Shown here: one piece after another, positions 17,495 to 24,129 of the stretch
Layout: every line of letters begins with the position of its first letter
Position numbering within the stretch: position 1 is the first letter of the stretch
Virus record (IMG/VR): IMGVR_UViG_3300021960_000379
Span: 1-28,374 of that record
Reading direction: 5' to 3' (one strand)
Length of the DNA: 28,374 nt
Source: a virus
Translations under genes and position numbers: made by a program
The notes under the pieces: model-generated
What the model was told of the DNA's origin: nothing
What the model saw: the letters and a program-made list of their open reading frames with translations, nothing else
Database searches by the model: none

Positions 17495-18066
17495 ACCTCA
17501 AATACCTTATTTGTCTCCGTATCAAACTCAAGTTTATTCACGGAGATACCAAACCGCTGAGAGTATTCACTGATACCATACTCGACAATGTGTGGCGGGA
17601 TGACTGTCTTGTATTTCATCTTCGCTCCTATCACTACCCCAACCCAAACAAGGAATGCACGGCGATTTAGCCTTTTCAGGTGACGCTCGTACTCTTGTGC
17701 ATCAATCTGATCCTCTCTTCCAAGGAAGTAATTACGCACACCTTCTGCGATAACCGCTTCACGCAAGATTGCATCAGCAGTCCAGCGAGTAAATTGTGCT
17801 TTACGCAGTGTGCCAGTCTTGGTTTGCAACTTTCCCATACATGCTAGGTCGTGCCAGTTTCCTGACAGTGGCATAGTGCGAGGCTGTATAATCATTCGCA
17901 ACGGGTACGGGTTAATACTAGGACCATCGTTGATTGTGCCTTTTGGAACTACACCATGACTGGTTTCCTGATTCTCTAAAAGGATTTGGAAGTCAGTACC
18001 GCCAAGTGCAACCTTAGCAGGGTTGTTATGAAAGACGAACTGCGGGGATGTGATGTGCGTTATCAT
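17491..18066 (-). CDS. DUF1353-like protein in putative lysis cassette
   Basis: The 191-aa product shows the pattern of DUF1353 proteins: VVPKGTINDGPSI at 39-51 (in place of the usual VPxGFxTDxASIP, keeping Asp47), NWHDLACMGKL at 71-80 (the HD pair), and TRWTADAILREAV at 93-105 (the R..AD helix). DUF1353 genes occur widely in phages near holin, endolysin and tail genes, but the biochemical function is not established. Here it is flanked by a membrane coiled-coil protein (4-nt overlap) and a lipoprotein (4-nt overlap), so a role in lysis or cell-wall processing is plausible. A hydrophobic helix (FLVWVGVVIGAK) lies at 138-149. The family match is moderately sure. Confidence 0.65.
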   Translation of the reverse strand: MITHITSPQFVFHNNPAKVALGGTDFQILLENQETSHGVVPKGTINDGPSINPYPLRMIIQPRTMPLSGNWHDLACMGKLQTKTGTLRKAQFTRWTADAILREAVIAEGVRNYFLGREDQIDAQEYERHLKRLNRRAFLVWVGVVIGAKMKYKTVIPPHIVEYGISEYSQRFGISVNKLEFDTETNKVFEV

Positions 18067-18380
18067 TTGGTTTCAAGCTTCGTAATGATAATACCGAGTT
18101 CCTGCTTAATCTCCCCAAGGACTTTACCTTGAGATTCAGCCAACTCGAAAAGCTTATCACTATTCTGCTCGAGTCTTTTAATCTTCGACTCCTGCACCAT
18201 TGTTAAAGTCTTGTCCTCGGCTCGCTCCTCTTGGAGTTTATCGACCTTTTCAGAAAGAATGTTATTCGTCCTTTCGTTAGCCATAACCTTACTCCAGACC
18301 TTACCTAGAGCAACCGCACCTCCGACTATCGTCACGCCAAGTCCGGTGAGTCCGATTAAATCTCCCGTTGAAATTTCCAT
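18063..18380 (-). CDS. Membrane-anchored coiled-coil protein (holin/i-spanin candidate)
   Basis: The 105-aa protein has one N-terminal transmembrane segment, about residues 8-28 (IGLTGLGVTIVGGAVALGKVW). A continuous charged coiled coil follows from about 33 to 103, rich in Glu, Lys and Leu heptads. N-terminal anchor plus coiled coil is the layout of inner-membrane spanins (Rz); small phage proteins of holin-accessory type look similar. A four-base overlap joins it to the DUF1353-like gene, and a lipoprotein gene follows, so an i-spanin/o-spanin pair interrupted by one gene is possible. No separate endolysin or multi-span holin is visible in this window. Confidence 0.65.
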   Translation of the reverse strand: MEISTGDLIGLTGLGVTIVGGAVALGKVWSKVMANERTNNILSEKVDKLQEERAEDKTLTMVQESKIKRLEQNSDKLFELAESQGKVLGEIKQELGIIITKLETK

Positions 18381-18384
18381 TATC

Positions 18385-18648
18385 CTAAATTAGGTCAGGA
18401 TCTACATACCAAGCATCGTTGGGATCTGCTCTACGTGCCTTGACTTCATCGCTGGTTAAAACTGTGGTTCCGTAAAGTGCGTATGGTTTATTGCCACTGT
18501 ATTCTACGATGTAGTTCCCGTCTGGCATTGGAGTTGGTTCGATGACCACAGCGTAATCAAAGGTGTCTTGAATCTGCGTAATGTCGTCAGAGTCCAGTGA
18601 GTCCTTTTTGGTTTGGTCGATTATTGCGTATTTGTGTTCTGCACTCAT
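18385..18648 (-). CDS. Hypothetical protein (87 aa)
   Basis: I do not recognise the family. The protein is acidic, soluble and has alternating strand-like segments: YAIIDQTKK, FDYAVVIEP, NYIVEYSGNKPYALYGTT, then EVKARRADPNDAWYVDPDLI. There is no signal peptide or membrane helix. It lies between the LamG-domain gene and the lysis-like cassette with 4-6 nt gaps, so it is cotranscribed with them. A small accessory virion or tail component is possible, but nothing in the sequence decides it. Confidence 0.65.
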   Translation of the reverse strand: MSAEHKYAIIDQTKKDSLDSDDITQIQDTFDYAVVIEPTPMPDGNYIVEYSGNKPYALYGTTVLTSDEVKARRADPNDAWYVDPDLI

Positions 18649-18654
18649 GATGAA

Positions 18655-20199
18655 TTATTGGACAGTTGTTGAGAAAGTTGGGCCATTGGTGAGAGTTCCG
18701 TTGTTTGATCCACTGCCTTGATCGGTTACAGTCGTGCCTGTCCCCCCATCGTTATCTCCCATTCTCCACCATCCGACAGGAGAGTATGATGAGAGGTCGG
18801 CAGCTTTCGCAGTAGTAGCACTGGCAATTTCAAGTAAATTTGCCGCAGTTAGTTGAGTTTCACAAATGGCCACCTCGTCAATCTTGCCGTTAAACCAAGA
18901 CGAGGGAGATCCGTTCTTGTGAAGTGCTCCAACTGTAAACTTGTCCAATCCAGCAATACCACTGTGCCACACTGTTTTATCGGTAGTTAGTGTATAGGTC
19001 GCCCCAATACTAGCACCATCTACATAGATAGTTGCGTCAGTCCCATTATGAACAATAGCGACATGATGCCAGTCTGTGTCAGACCATCCGATGTTGGCTT
19101 TCTTTAGCGTCCATTGTTGTGTGCCAGCATTCAGGCAGGTTGCGGATATGTCGGTCTGACTAATGCCGCCAATCTGCAAAGAGATATAGCTATTTGCGTC
19201 ATCATCCCCAAAGGACAACATTACCTCCCCCACGTTTGGCGTTGCGTCATCTGGTGCAACCCACGCCATCCACGTTCCACCAGTGAAGCTAGAGCAAGCA
19301 CTTGCCGCCCCATCTGCTGCCATGTAATCATTCGTGCCGTCGAAGTCTACTGAGTAAGTGTTGGTGAGTTCAGGGGTACTGGTGGCGGGGCGATCTGTGC
19401 TGAAAATTGGTCCATTTACCAGAGTCCCGTTGCTGGACGATGAACCTTGATCGGTAATATTTGTTCCCGTACCACCATCATTATCACCCATTCGATGCCA
19501 AAGCACAGGGAAATAAGTAGTTAAATCAACCGGATCTCCACCATTGTATATTGCTGTGGCCTGTGTGGAGTTAATCGCACTTGGGATCACAGCCAACTCA
19601 TCAATCTTACCATTCCAATATAAGGCAGGAGTGCCATTATTGTTCTTAGCCCCGATATAAGGAACGACTGGAGAGTTAGTGTCTCCATAAGTGGACATGG
19701 TTACAGCAGTAGAGTTAGTCACCTGACTGGACCCATTAATGAAAATCTCTTGCTCTATATTGCTTCCATTCTGCTTGAATACTGCAATGATATTTGTCCA
19801 TCCCGTAAGGTCTGCACCTGATACAGTGTCAATTAATGCACTCGTCCCTACATTGTCAGCAGTATAAAAGATCGCTGCCCGACCACTGGTATTCTGGAAT
19901 AATGCCACCCTGTCTCTTGCACTTGCATTATCCATTCCAAAGATATACCTCGTGCTACCTGTGGCATCCATCTTTACCCATGCAACTATCGAGAAACTAG
20001 CCTGAAATGTAGTGGCTAGGGTGTTCGCAATTGTGATATGGTCGTTGCTTGCGTCGAAATCAACTGAGTATGTATTCGGAAATTCAGCAGGTGCAGGAGT
20101 GGATGACCCAATCTGACTCGGTAGTAGCGTAACGCCACTAGGGAAGGGGCTAATCCTAGTGATTTCGGATGGAACTACCAGTGCCGATGGATTGTCCAT
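18655..20199 (-). CDS. Two-domain LamG/concanavalin-like virion surface protein
   Basis: The 514-aa product consists of two tandem copies of a concanavalin A-like (LamG type 3) jelly roll at about 42-268 and 280-512. Each unit starts NTYSVDFD, contains a central SIVAWVK or WMAWVA strand and the NGKIDEVAI-type motif near its end, and closes with the near-identical MGDNDGGTGT..TDQGS tail. LamG domains typically bind carbohydrate. In phages they occur on capsid decorations and tail accessory proteins and may help adsorption to cell-surface glycans. The gene starts by TAATG coupling to the upstream small structural gene. Paralogue divergence between the two units suggests an old internal duplication. 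Location on the virion is inferred. Confidence 0.85.
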   Translation of the reverse strand: MDNPSALVVPSEITRISPFPSGVTLLPSQIGSSTPAPAEFPNTYSVDFDASNDHITIANTLATTFQASFSIVAWVKMDATGSTRYIFGMDNASARDRVALFQNTSGRAAIFYTADNVGTSALIDTVSGADLTGWTNIIAVFKQNGSNIEQEIFINGSSQVTNSTAVTMSTYGDTNSPVVPYIGAKNNNGTPALYWNGKIDELAVIPSAINSTQATAIYNGGDPVDLTTYFPVLWHRMGDNDGGTGTNITDQGSSSSNGTLVNGPIFSTDRPATSTPELTNTYSVDFDGTNDYMAADGAASACSSFTGGTWMAWVAPDDATPNVGEVMLSFGDDDANSYISLQIGGISQTDISATCLNAGTQQWTLKKANIGWSDTDWHHVAIVHNGTDATIYVDGASIGATYTLTTDKTVWHSGIAGLDKFTVGALHKNGSPSSWFNGKIDEVAICETQLTAANLLEIASATTAKAADLSSYSPVGWWRMGDNDGGTGTTVTDQGSGSNNGTLTNGPTFSTTVQ

Positions 20200-20519
20200 T
20201 AGTACCCAGAGGTTGAGCCTGTAGCGGAAACAGTGTAAGTTCCGTCAGTTCGTGCGGTCACATTTCCACGTAGTTGTGTGTAATGCCCGTGTTCGTCACG
20301 TACTACAATGTCACCATCTGCCGTAACTGGTTCTGAATGAATCGTTATCCAACTGCCGTTTAGTTCTGCTTGGATTGCCACTGTGCCACCAGTTGTCACA
20401 CTGGATGCGGTAATGACGTAAGTCCAACCCTTTATCTTATTGGTAGTTATGGCTGTGCCTGCACCTGTTGAGGTGACAGCACTTAGTAAAGTGTATTCTG
20501 CTAGTTTTGGGTATCCCAT
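20199..20519 (-). CDS. Small beta-rich probable structural protein (106 aa)
   Basis: The protein is Thr/Ser/Gly-rich with a regular succession of beta strands (YTLLSAVTSTGAGTAI, GWTYVITASSV, TVAIQAELNGSWITIHSEPV, TYTVSATGST), the composition of phage head fibres or decoration proteins. I know no named family for it. It is joined at both ends by TAATG junctions to the proline-rich gene before it and the LamG gene after it, so the three are probably made together. A virion surface or base role for the LamG protein is reasonable but inferred. Confidence 0.7.
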   Translation of the reverse strand: MGYPKLAEYTLLSAVTSTGAGTAITTNKIKGWTYVITASSVTTGGTVAIQAELNGSWITIHSEPVTADGDIVVRDEHGHYTQLRGNVTARTDGTYTVSATGSTSGY

Positions 20520-20728
20520 TACGTTCTTACTCCCGATTGTTGTTGCTGAATGCCGCCTAGAGTCGGTCTGGCTGAAGTTAGCTGTGAAGTGCCTTTGACT
20601 CGCTTAATGCCTCCTGTGGCTTTGCGTTTGCTTTGTGCAGTCTCGACCATTGCAGCTCGCTTAAATGGAGGAGGGGGAGCCGGAGGGGGAGGAGGAGGTT
20701 GTTGAACGGATGGGCCACCAAAACACAT
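20519..20728 (-). CDS. Small proline-rich MCFGG protein (69 aa)
   Basis: The product begins MCFGGPSV, followed by a long proline run interrupted by alanine (PPPPPPAPPPP). A basic region with KRKATGGIKRVKGTSQL and a Gln-rich end follow. Short proteins with an MCFGG start and a proline tract are recurrent near head-tail genes of podoviruses and are generally thought to be minor virion or tail-assembly proteins; the function is not known. The N-terminal Met-Cys-Phe-Gly-Gly could be lipidated or membrane-active, but there is no signal peptide. It ends with a TAATG junction into the next gene. Confidence 0.7.
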   Translation of the reverse strand: MCFGGPSVQQPPPPPPAPPPPFKRAAMVETAQSKRKATGGIKRVKGTSQLTSARPTLGGIQQQQSGVRT

Positions 20729-20741
20729 AATGAGTCCTTTG

Positions 20742-20939
20742 TTATAAAATGTTATTCTGTTGTTTGTCGTAAAGCTTCTTGAAGTGCTCGTATGCCTGTC
20801 GCTTGCCTACATTCGTCCAGATCTTGCGTTCCGTGTCGATCACGTCAGGGCATTTATCTGGGAAGATTTTATTCATGTATTCGATCAAATCTCTAGTGAT
20901 TGCAGGTTCTGTTGCATTTTTTTTTGGCACTCCCCACAC
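20742..20939 (-). CDS. Hypothetical protein, first gene of the late operon (65 aa; start uncertain)
   Basis: The product has a helical domain (ITRDLIEYMNKIFPDKCPD, then KIWTNVGKRQAYEHFKKLYDKQ) that looks like a small nucleic-acid-associated or structural factor; I do not know the family. As read, the start is a GTG at 20937-20939 without a ribosome site. An ATG at 20941-20943 lies in another frame, but a run of nine A (complement of 20916-20924) follows it. Loss of one A there would join that ATG to this frame. Either a non-ATG start, polymerase or ribosome slippage on the A tract, or a homopolymer read error is possible. Confidence 0.6.
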   Translation of the reverse strand: MWGVPKKNATEPAITRDLIEYMNKIFPDKCPDVIDTERKIWTNVGKRQAYEHFKKLYDKQQNNIL

Positions 20940-21042
20940 CCATGTACTAATTTAGATAGGGAGGCAACTTAAAAAAACTTCTTGACGGGTTTCTCCACTG
21001 TGTAGTAGGAGTGTAAGCAGAAACCAAAAACGAGAGGGAAAC
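20940..21042. promoter_or_regulatory. Divergent control region between late (leftward) and early (rightward) operons
   Basis: This 103-nt gap separates the two transcription directions and must hold the start signals of both. Rightward, TTGACG (20982-20987) is a good -35-like element, with TAGTAG at 21003-21008 as a weak -10 candidate (15-nt spacer, short). CTCC/GGAG (20993-21010) can form a small hairpin around it. GAGAGGG before the ATG at 21043 is a strong ribosome site. Leftward, I see only A/T-rich sequence without a clear promoter. The region is too short to hold another gene. Confidence 0.5.
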
Positions 21043-21420
21043 ATGACACCGACACAACGGACACTAAAAGCAATGAGAGAGCAAGGGAGACTCTGCGGGA
21101 TAGTAGAGAAGTTCCAGCAGTACGGAGGCAAATTTGGAGTACGACAAGACCTTTTTGGCTTCATTGACATTATCGCAATTGATCCGACTGAAGGTATTGT
21201 AGCAATACAATCTTGTGGGCAGGACTACTCTGGTCATGTTAAGAAGCTGACAGAAGAACGTAATGAAGCAGTCTTTGAGTGGCTAAAGCATGCACCTTGC
21301 GAGCTATGGAGTTGGAGAAGGGTAAAGCTTAAACGGGGAGGAAAAGCAATACGATGGAAGCCAAGGATTGCTGACCTTAGAATTATCAATGATGACATTG
21401 CTGTTATCGAACGTAAATAG
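21043..21420 (+). CDS. Putative nuclease-fold protein (Holliday-junction-resolvase or PD-(D/E)XK-like)
   Basis: This 125-aa protein is the first rightward gene. The core RQDLFGFIDIIAI (35-47) followed by the strand GIVAIQS (51-57) resembles the central strands of small endonuclease-fold proteins, with Asp42 in the position of the catalytic acid. Gln56 stands where PD-(D/E)XK enzymes usually have the acid of the (D/E)XK pair. The C-terminus ends with LWSWRRVKLKRGGKAIRW and RIADL. Similar small proteins of unproven activity are common in phages and prophages. GAGAGGG upstream is a strong ribosome site. It precedes an exonuclease gene, so a role in DNA processing or host DNA breakdown is plausible. 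Confidence 0.55.
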   Translation: MTPTQRTLKAMREQGRLCGIVEKFQQYGGKFGVRQDLFGFIDIIAIDPTEGIVAIQSCGQDYSGHVKKLTEERNEAVFEWLKHAPCELWSWRRVKLKRGGKAIRWKPRIADLRIINDDIAVIERK

Positions 21421-21425
21421 AAACC

Positions 21426-22211
21426 ATGAAAAATCAAATACACTACAATATGTCGTTTCCTGACTATCAGGCAATCGACGCACTAAACAGCGGCAAAGTA
21501 CGTGCTGCACTAAAGTCGTTGCGTTACATGCGGCGACAAGAGATGACGCCAGAACCAGACTACAACTACACATTTGAGTTTGGGAAAGCGTTTGCCTATG
21601 CCTGCGAGGACATACAGATCTTCCATGCCCATTGTGCAGTTGGTCCCACTAAAACACCTACAGCAAAAGCGTGGAAGGAACAATTGGAAGAAGAGCCTCA
21701 TATCGTACTCCTCACTGAGTCGGACTACAATCTTGTCAAGGTTATGCATGCAGCGATTTCGCAAGATGAAAACCTGAAGCACATCCTAGATGGCGAGAAG
21801 GAACTTACCTTCACTTGGGAAGATGAAGTGACTGGATGTGCCATGAAAGGTCGATGCGACTTACTTGTGCCAATAGGCCCAGAGGTGTATCACCTGATTG
21901 ACGTTAAGACTATTGCGGATATTCAGAAATTCGGCTGGCAGGTGCGTGACTTCAAATACGATGTGCAGCTCGCTATGTATGCAGACGGGTTGCGTCATTG
22001 CGGTAAAAACATCCTGCAAGTCAGCAACCTCTTTATTGAGAAAGAGCAGGTACTTCCTGAGATGTATATGCACACTTACAATGATGAACAACTGAGCAAC
22101 GCATGGGATCGCTACCAGATGTCAGTGAAGTCTATCAAAGATGCTCGCAGCACGGGCGTATATAGCGGCTATACTCCACCAATTAACAAGGACAGCTTAA
22201 CAGGATTTTAA
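21426..22211 (+). CDS. PD-(D/E)XK exonuclease, RecE/ExoVIII-like (DUF3799 type)
   Basis: The 261-aa product carries the catalytic core of RecE/Cas4-type nucleases: Gly-Arg-Cys-Asp at 142-145 (metal-binding Asp145), the strand HLIDVKT at 156-162 giving the D159-x-K161 pair, and the QLAMYADGL helix at 181-189 with the supporting Gln181. The N-terminal part, from YNMSFPDYQAIDALNSG on, matches the substrate-facing helices of DUF3799 proteins (PF12684). Such enzymes resect double-stranded ends for single-strand annealing recombination. The SSB-like gene three genes downstream would be its natural partner. No RecT/Erf annealase is visible in the window. The start follows the upstream stop by 5 nt without a clear Shine-Dalgarno sequence. 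Confidence 0.85.
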   Translation: MKNQIHYNMSFPDYQAIDALNSGKVRAALKSLRYMRRQEMTPEPDYNYTFEFGKAFAYACEDIQIFHAHCAVGPTKTPTAKAWKEQLEEEPHIVLLTESDYNLVKVMHAAISQDENLKHILDGEKELTFTWEDEVTGCAMKGRCDLLVPIGPEVYHLIDVKTIADIQKFGWQVRDFKYDVQLAMYADGLRHCGKNILQVSNLFIEKEQVLPEMYMHTYNDEQLSNAWDRYQMSVKSIKDARSTGVYSGYTPPINKDSLTGF

Positions 22212-22212
22212 T

Positions 22213-22608
22213 ATGACGGCACTAGAAATAATAGAAGACACATTGAAGTATTACGAAACGAATCCTAGAGGAGTCACATTCGACAATGAAGGAAATACAT
22301 CATGTGCATACACCCAAATCAATCCTGACGGAACTAAGATGCATTGTGCAGTCGGCAGATGCTTGCTACCAAAACACCAAAAGCCTAACCAAGACTGGAA
22401 TCGGGAGGCAGTTCATGACCTAGAATCCTACGAGGCAGGCGGTGATATTAATACAATGCTGCAATCGAAGTACAAAGGTCAAACCTCTGAGTTTTGGAAT
22501 GACTTACAATCCCTACATGACCACGAACTATACTGGAGTGATGATGGTGAATTAACACCTAAGGGGCTTGAACGAGCTGAAACACTAAGGGAGAAATACG
22601 CATCATGA
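22213..22608 (+). CDS. Hypothetical protein (131 aa)
   Basis: I do not recognise the family. The protein is acidic with an N-terminal helix (ALEIIEDTLKYYETNP), a Cys/His-bearing segment (CAYTQI...MHCAVGRCLLPKH, with Cys at about 31, 44 and 49) and a helical C-terminus ending KGLERAETLREKY. The cysteines and histidines could bind a metal, but spacing is not a standard zinc ribbon. It is packed between the exonuclease (1-nt gap) and the next gene (4-nt ATGA overlap), so it is cotranslated with recombination and replication accessory proteins. Confidence 0.7.
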   Translation: MTALEIIEDTLKYYETNPRGVTFDNEGNTSCAYTQINPDGTKMHCAVGRCLLPKHQKPNQDWNREAVHDLESYEAGGDINTMLQSKYKGQTSEFWNDLQSLHDHELYWSDDGELTPKGLERAETLREKYAS

Positions 22609-22967
22609 GTAACCCAATACCAGAAGGTGAAGTCATTGAAGACGCCATTACAAAACACATGGATCGGAGATTCTTGTCCAGTATCGACCTTGCCGGACAA
22701 GGTGTAGTTGATCTTAAAATCTCACGAATTGAAAAGTTACCAGAGTTGCGATACGACAATGGTAAGGTAGAGAAGAACGCCATCTTGTGTTACTTCACAA
22801 TGCCAGCAGATAGGCCATTGGTGCTTAAACCAGTACATATTAAGGCAATCATCAGTAAACTTGGAACAAACAACGTAAAAGAATGGGTTGGCAAAAGCCT
22901 CCCATTTCACGCCAAGGAAGGTAATTTCTTCGGCAAACAACAATTAGCAGTAAGAGTAGTAGAATAA
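22605..22967 (+). CDS. Hypothetical DNA-metabolism accessory protein (120 aa)
   Basis: The C-terminal half has the pattern LKPVHIKAIISKLGTNNVKEWVGKSLPFHAKEG..FGKQQLAVRVVE (residues about 75-119). This resembles a conserved phage module in which a helix is followed by W-x-GK and a terminal FG...xxRV strand, common in proteins encoded next to phage recombination and SSB genes; no activity has been shown. The N-terminal half is predicted beta (LKISRIEKLPELR, ILCYFTMPADRP). ATGA overlap with the preceding gene and a 1-nt gap to the SSB-like gene indicate a common unit. Confidence 0.65.
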   Translation: MSNPIPEGEVIEDAITKHMDRRFLSSIDLAGQGVVDLKISRIEKLPELRYDNGKVEKNAILCYFTMPADRPLVLKPVHIKAIISKLGTNNVKEWVGKSLPFHAKEGNFFGKQQLAVRVVE

Positions 22968-22968
22968 T

Positions 22969-23337
22969 ATGAGTAACCAAATCACAGGAACAGTAAAAGC
23001 AATCACGCCAGCTACACAACGGGGGAACACCATTGTGCAGACAGTAGCCATTGAGGAGCAAGCAGGAGGACAATACCCCGAAATTGCGGTAATTGACTTC
23101 GTTGGCAAGAGATACGAGAAGGCCAAGGACAAGCTGGATCAACTCAAAGTTGGTCAACAGGTCGAAGTCGGATTCAATTACAGTGGTCGTGAATGGGAAG
23201 GGAAATGGTTTGGTAGTCTGTCCGGCTGGAAGCTATTCATCCAAGGTGGATATGCAGCACCGCAACAGCAGGCACAGCCAGCACAAGGACAACCTGCTCC
23301 ATTCCCACAAGACAACAATGACGCAGCACCATTCTGA
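22969..23337 (+). CDS. ssb: Single-stranded DNA-binding protein, DUF3127-type OB fold
   Basis: The 122-aa protein has an OB-fold pattern: ITGTVKAITPAT, TIVQTVAIEE, YPEIAVIDFVGK, LKVGQQVEVGFN, then SGREWEGKWFGSLSGWKLF at 72-90. The V-x-F-N...REWxGKWF...W signature is that of DUF3127 (PF11325), an SSB-like family. After a Gln/Pro/Ala-rich flexible linker (98-114) the protein ends DNNDAAPF. This is an acidic tip closing in Pro-Phe, as in bacterial and phage SSBs, where it recruits partner proteins. It would coat single strands made by the upstream exonuclease and the DnaB helicase downstream. The family assignment is by pattern. Confidence 0.82.
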   Translation: MSNQITGTVKAITPATQRGNTIVQTVAIEEQAGGQYPEIAVIDFVGKRYEKAKDKLDQLKVGQQVEVGFNYSGREWEGKWFGSLSGWKLFIQGGYAAPQQQAQPAQGQPAPFPQDNNDAAPF

Positions 23338-23343
23338 GTAACT

Positions 23344-23508
23344 ATGAAACACACACGGAGAAAGAGTGAGCAGAACCCACGTAGAAGTCCTGCACAAATA
23401 CTGAAAGACCTTGGCCTAAGTAAAGATGAGGTGCAAAAGACCTCACTTACTATGGCGGGTCAAACAGACAAAGCGAAGCAATTCCTAAAAAACCTGAGAT
23501 ACCAATGA
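23344..23508 (+). CDS. Small basic hypothetical protein (54 aa)
   Basis: This short ORF starts at ATG 23344 (MKHTRRKSEQNPRRSP) and ends TACCAATGA, so that its stop overlaps the ATG of the next gene as ATGA. It is strongly basic at the N-terminus and helical afterwards (AQILKDLGLSKDEVQK, then TDKAKQFLKNLRYQ). This suggests a small DNA- or protein-binding factor; no family is recognised. It fills the gap between the SSB-like gene and the membrane microprotein. The tight junctions on both sides and the AACTATG start context, shared with neighbouring genes, support it as real. Confidence 0.62.
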   Translation: MKHTRRKSEQNPRRSPAQILKDLGLSKDEVQKTSLTMAGQTDKAKQFLKNLRYQ

Positions 23509-23693
23509 ATATTATCACGCACCTGCTCGCCACTATTGGCTTCCTTACGCTACTGACAGCAATCGTGCTGCCTATATGGTACTGGATTGATAATGAGTGC
23601 TGGAGAAAACGCAAGTCACGCATTTACGACTCCTACCAAGATGACGTAAACCTAAGTGAGATGCAGTCACGGAACCGGAATAGCCAACACTAA
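23505..23693 (+). CDS. Single-span membrane microprotein (62 aa)
   Basis: Residues 5-27 (THLLATIGFLTLLTAIVLPIWYW) form one strong transmembrane helix. A positively charged turn (CWRKRKSR) follows, then a soluble acidic tail. By the positive-inside rule the C-terminus should be cytoplasmic. No family is recognised. Small early membrane proteins in phages often modify the host envelope or inhibit host functions such as superinfection, but nothing here decides this. ATGA overlap couples it to the preceding 54-codon gene. Confidence 0.6.
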   Translation: MNIITHLLATIGFLTLLTAIVLPIWYWIDNECWRKRKSRIYDSYQDDVNLSEMQSRNRNSQH

Positions 23694-23699
23694 GAAACT

Positions 23700-23930
23700 A
23701 TGAAACCAAAAGAACTACAATGGCAGGAGATGTCAAACAACTGCATTGGTGCAGTGTCAGACTATGGCACGTACATCATTAATGGGAATGACAACTCAAT
23801 GCAGTTCACCCCATTTAATCCAGCAGAACGTGAACAGTGGGCGACAACAGCTCAAGTTATGGATGCAGCGGATGAGCTAAATCGCAAACACTGGAGACTC
23901 ATCGGGCTGGCAGTTACTCATGAACAATAA
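23700..23930 (+). CDS. Hypothetical protein (76 aa)
   Basis: A small acidic-neutral soluble protein of unknown family. A Trp-rich N-terminus (LQWQEMSNNCIGAVSDYGTYIING) suggests short beta strands, followed by the helix EREQWATTAQVMDAADELNRKHW. No known motif is evident. The start lies 6 nt after the previous stop in the sequence AAACTATG, and the 3' end overlaps the next gene by 11 nt. It belongs to a run of small accessory genes of the early operon. Confidence 0.6.
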   Translation: MKPKELQWQEMSNNCIGAVSDYGTYIINGNDNSMQFTPFNPAEREQWATTAQVMDAADELNRKHWRLIGLAVTHEQ

Positions 23931-24123
23931 GGAGATTAAAGAACAACTACGCTATCGTGAAGGCAGTGTGTTCGAGTGTTGTGAGGCATGCAAATACTTC
24001 ACCACTACGGAGCACAGGTATCTGCCTGAAAAGGTTTATCACAACTGCACTCGAATGACATCGCTAGGGGCTAGTGTCGGGCCAGAACCGCACTACTACT
24101 GCGATGAATATGAACCTAAGTAA
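23920..24123 (+). CDS. Small Cys-rich, possibly zinc-binding protein (67 aa)
   Basis: The protein contains Cys20, Cys21 and Cys24 (ECCEACKYF), then Cys43 (YHNCTRM) and Cys61 (YYCDEYEPK), plus nearby His residues. A CxxC pair followed by two further Cys about 20 residues apart could bind zinc. It ends in an aromatic/acidic tail. No named family is recognised; small proteins of this kind are frequent in phage early regions. Its start overlaps the end of the preceding gene by 11 nt. Confidence 0.6.
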   Translation: MNNKEIKEQLRYREGSVFECCEACKYFTTTEHRYLPEKVYHNCTRMTSLGASVGPEPHYYCDEYEPK

Positions 24124-24129
24124 CCAACT

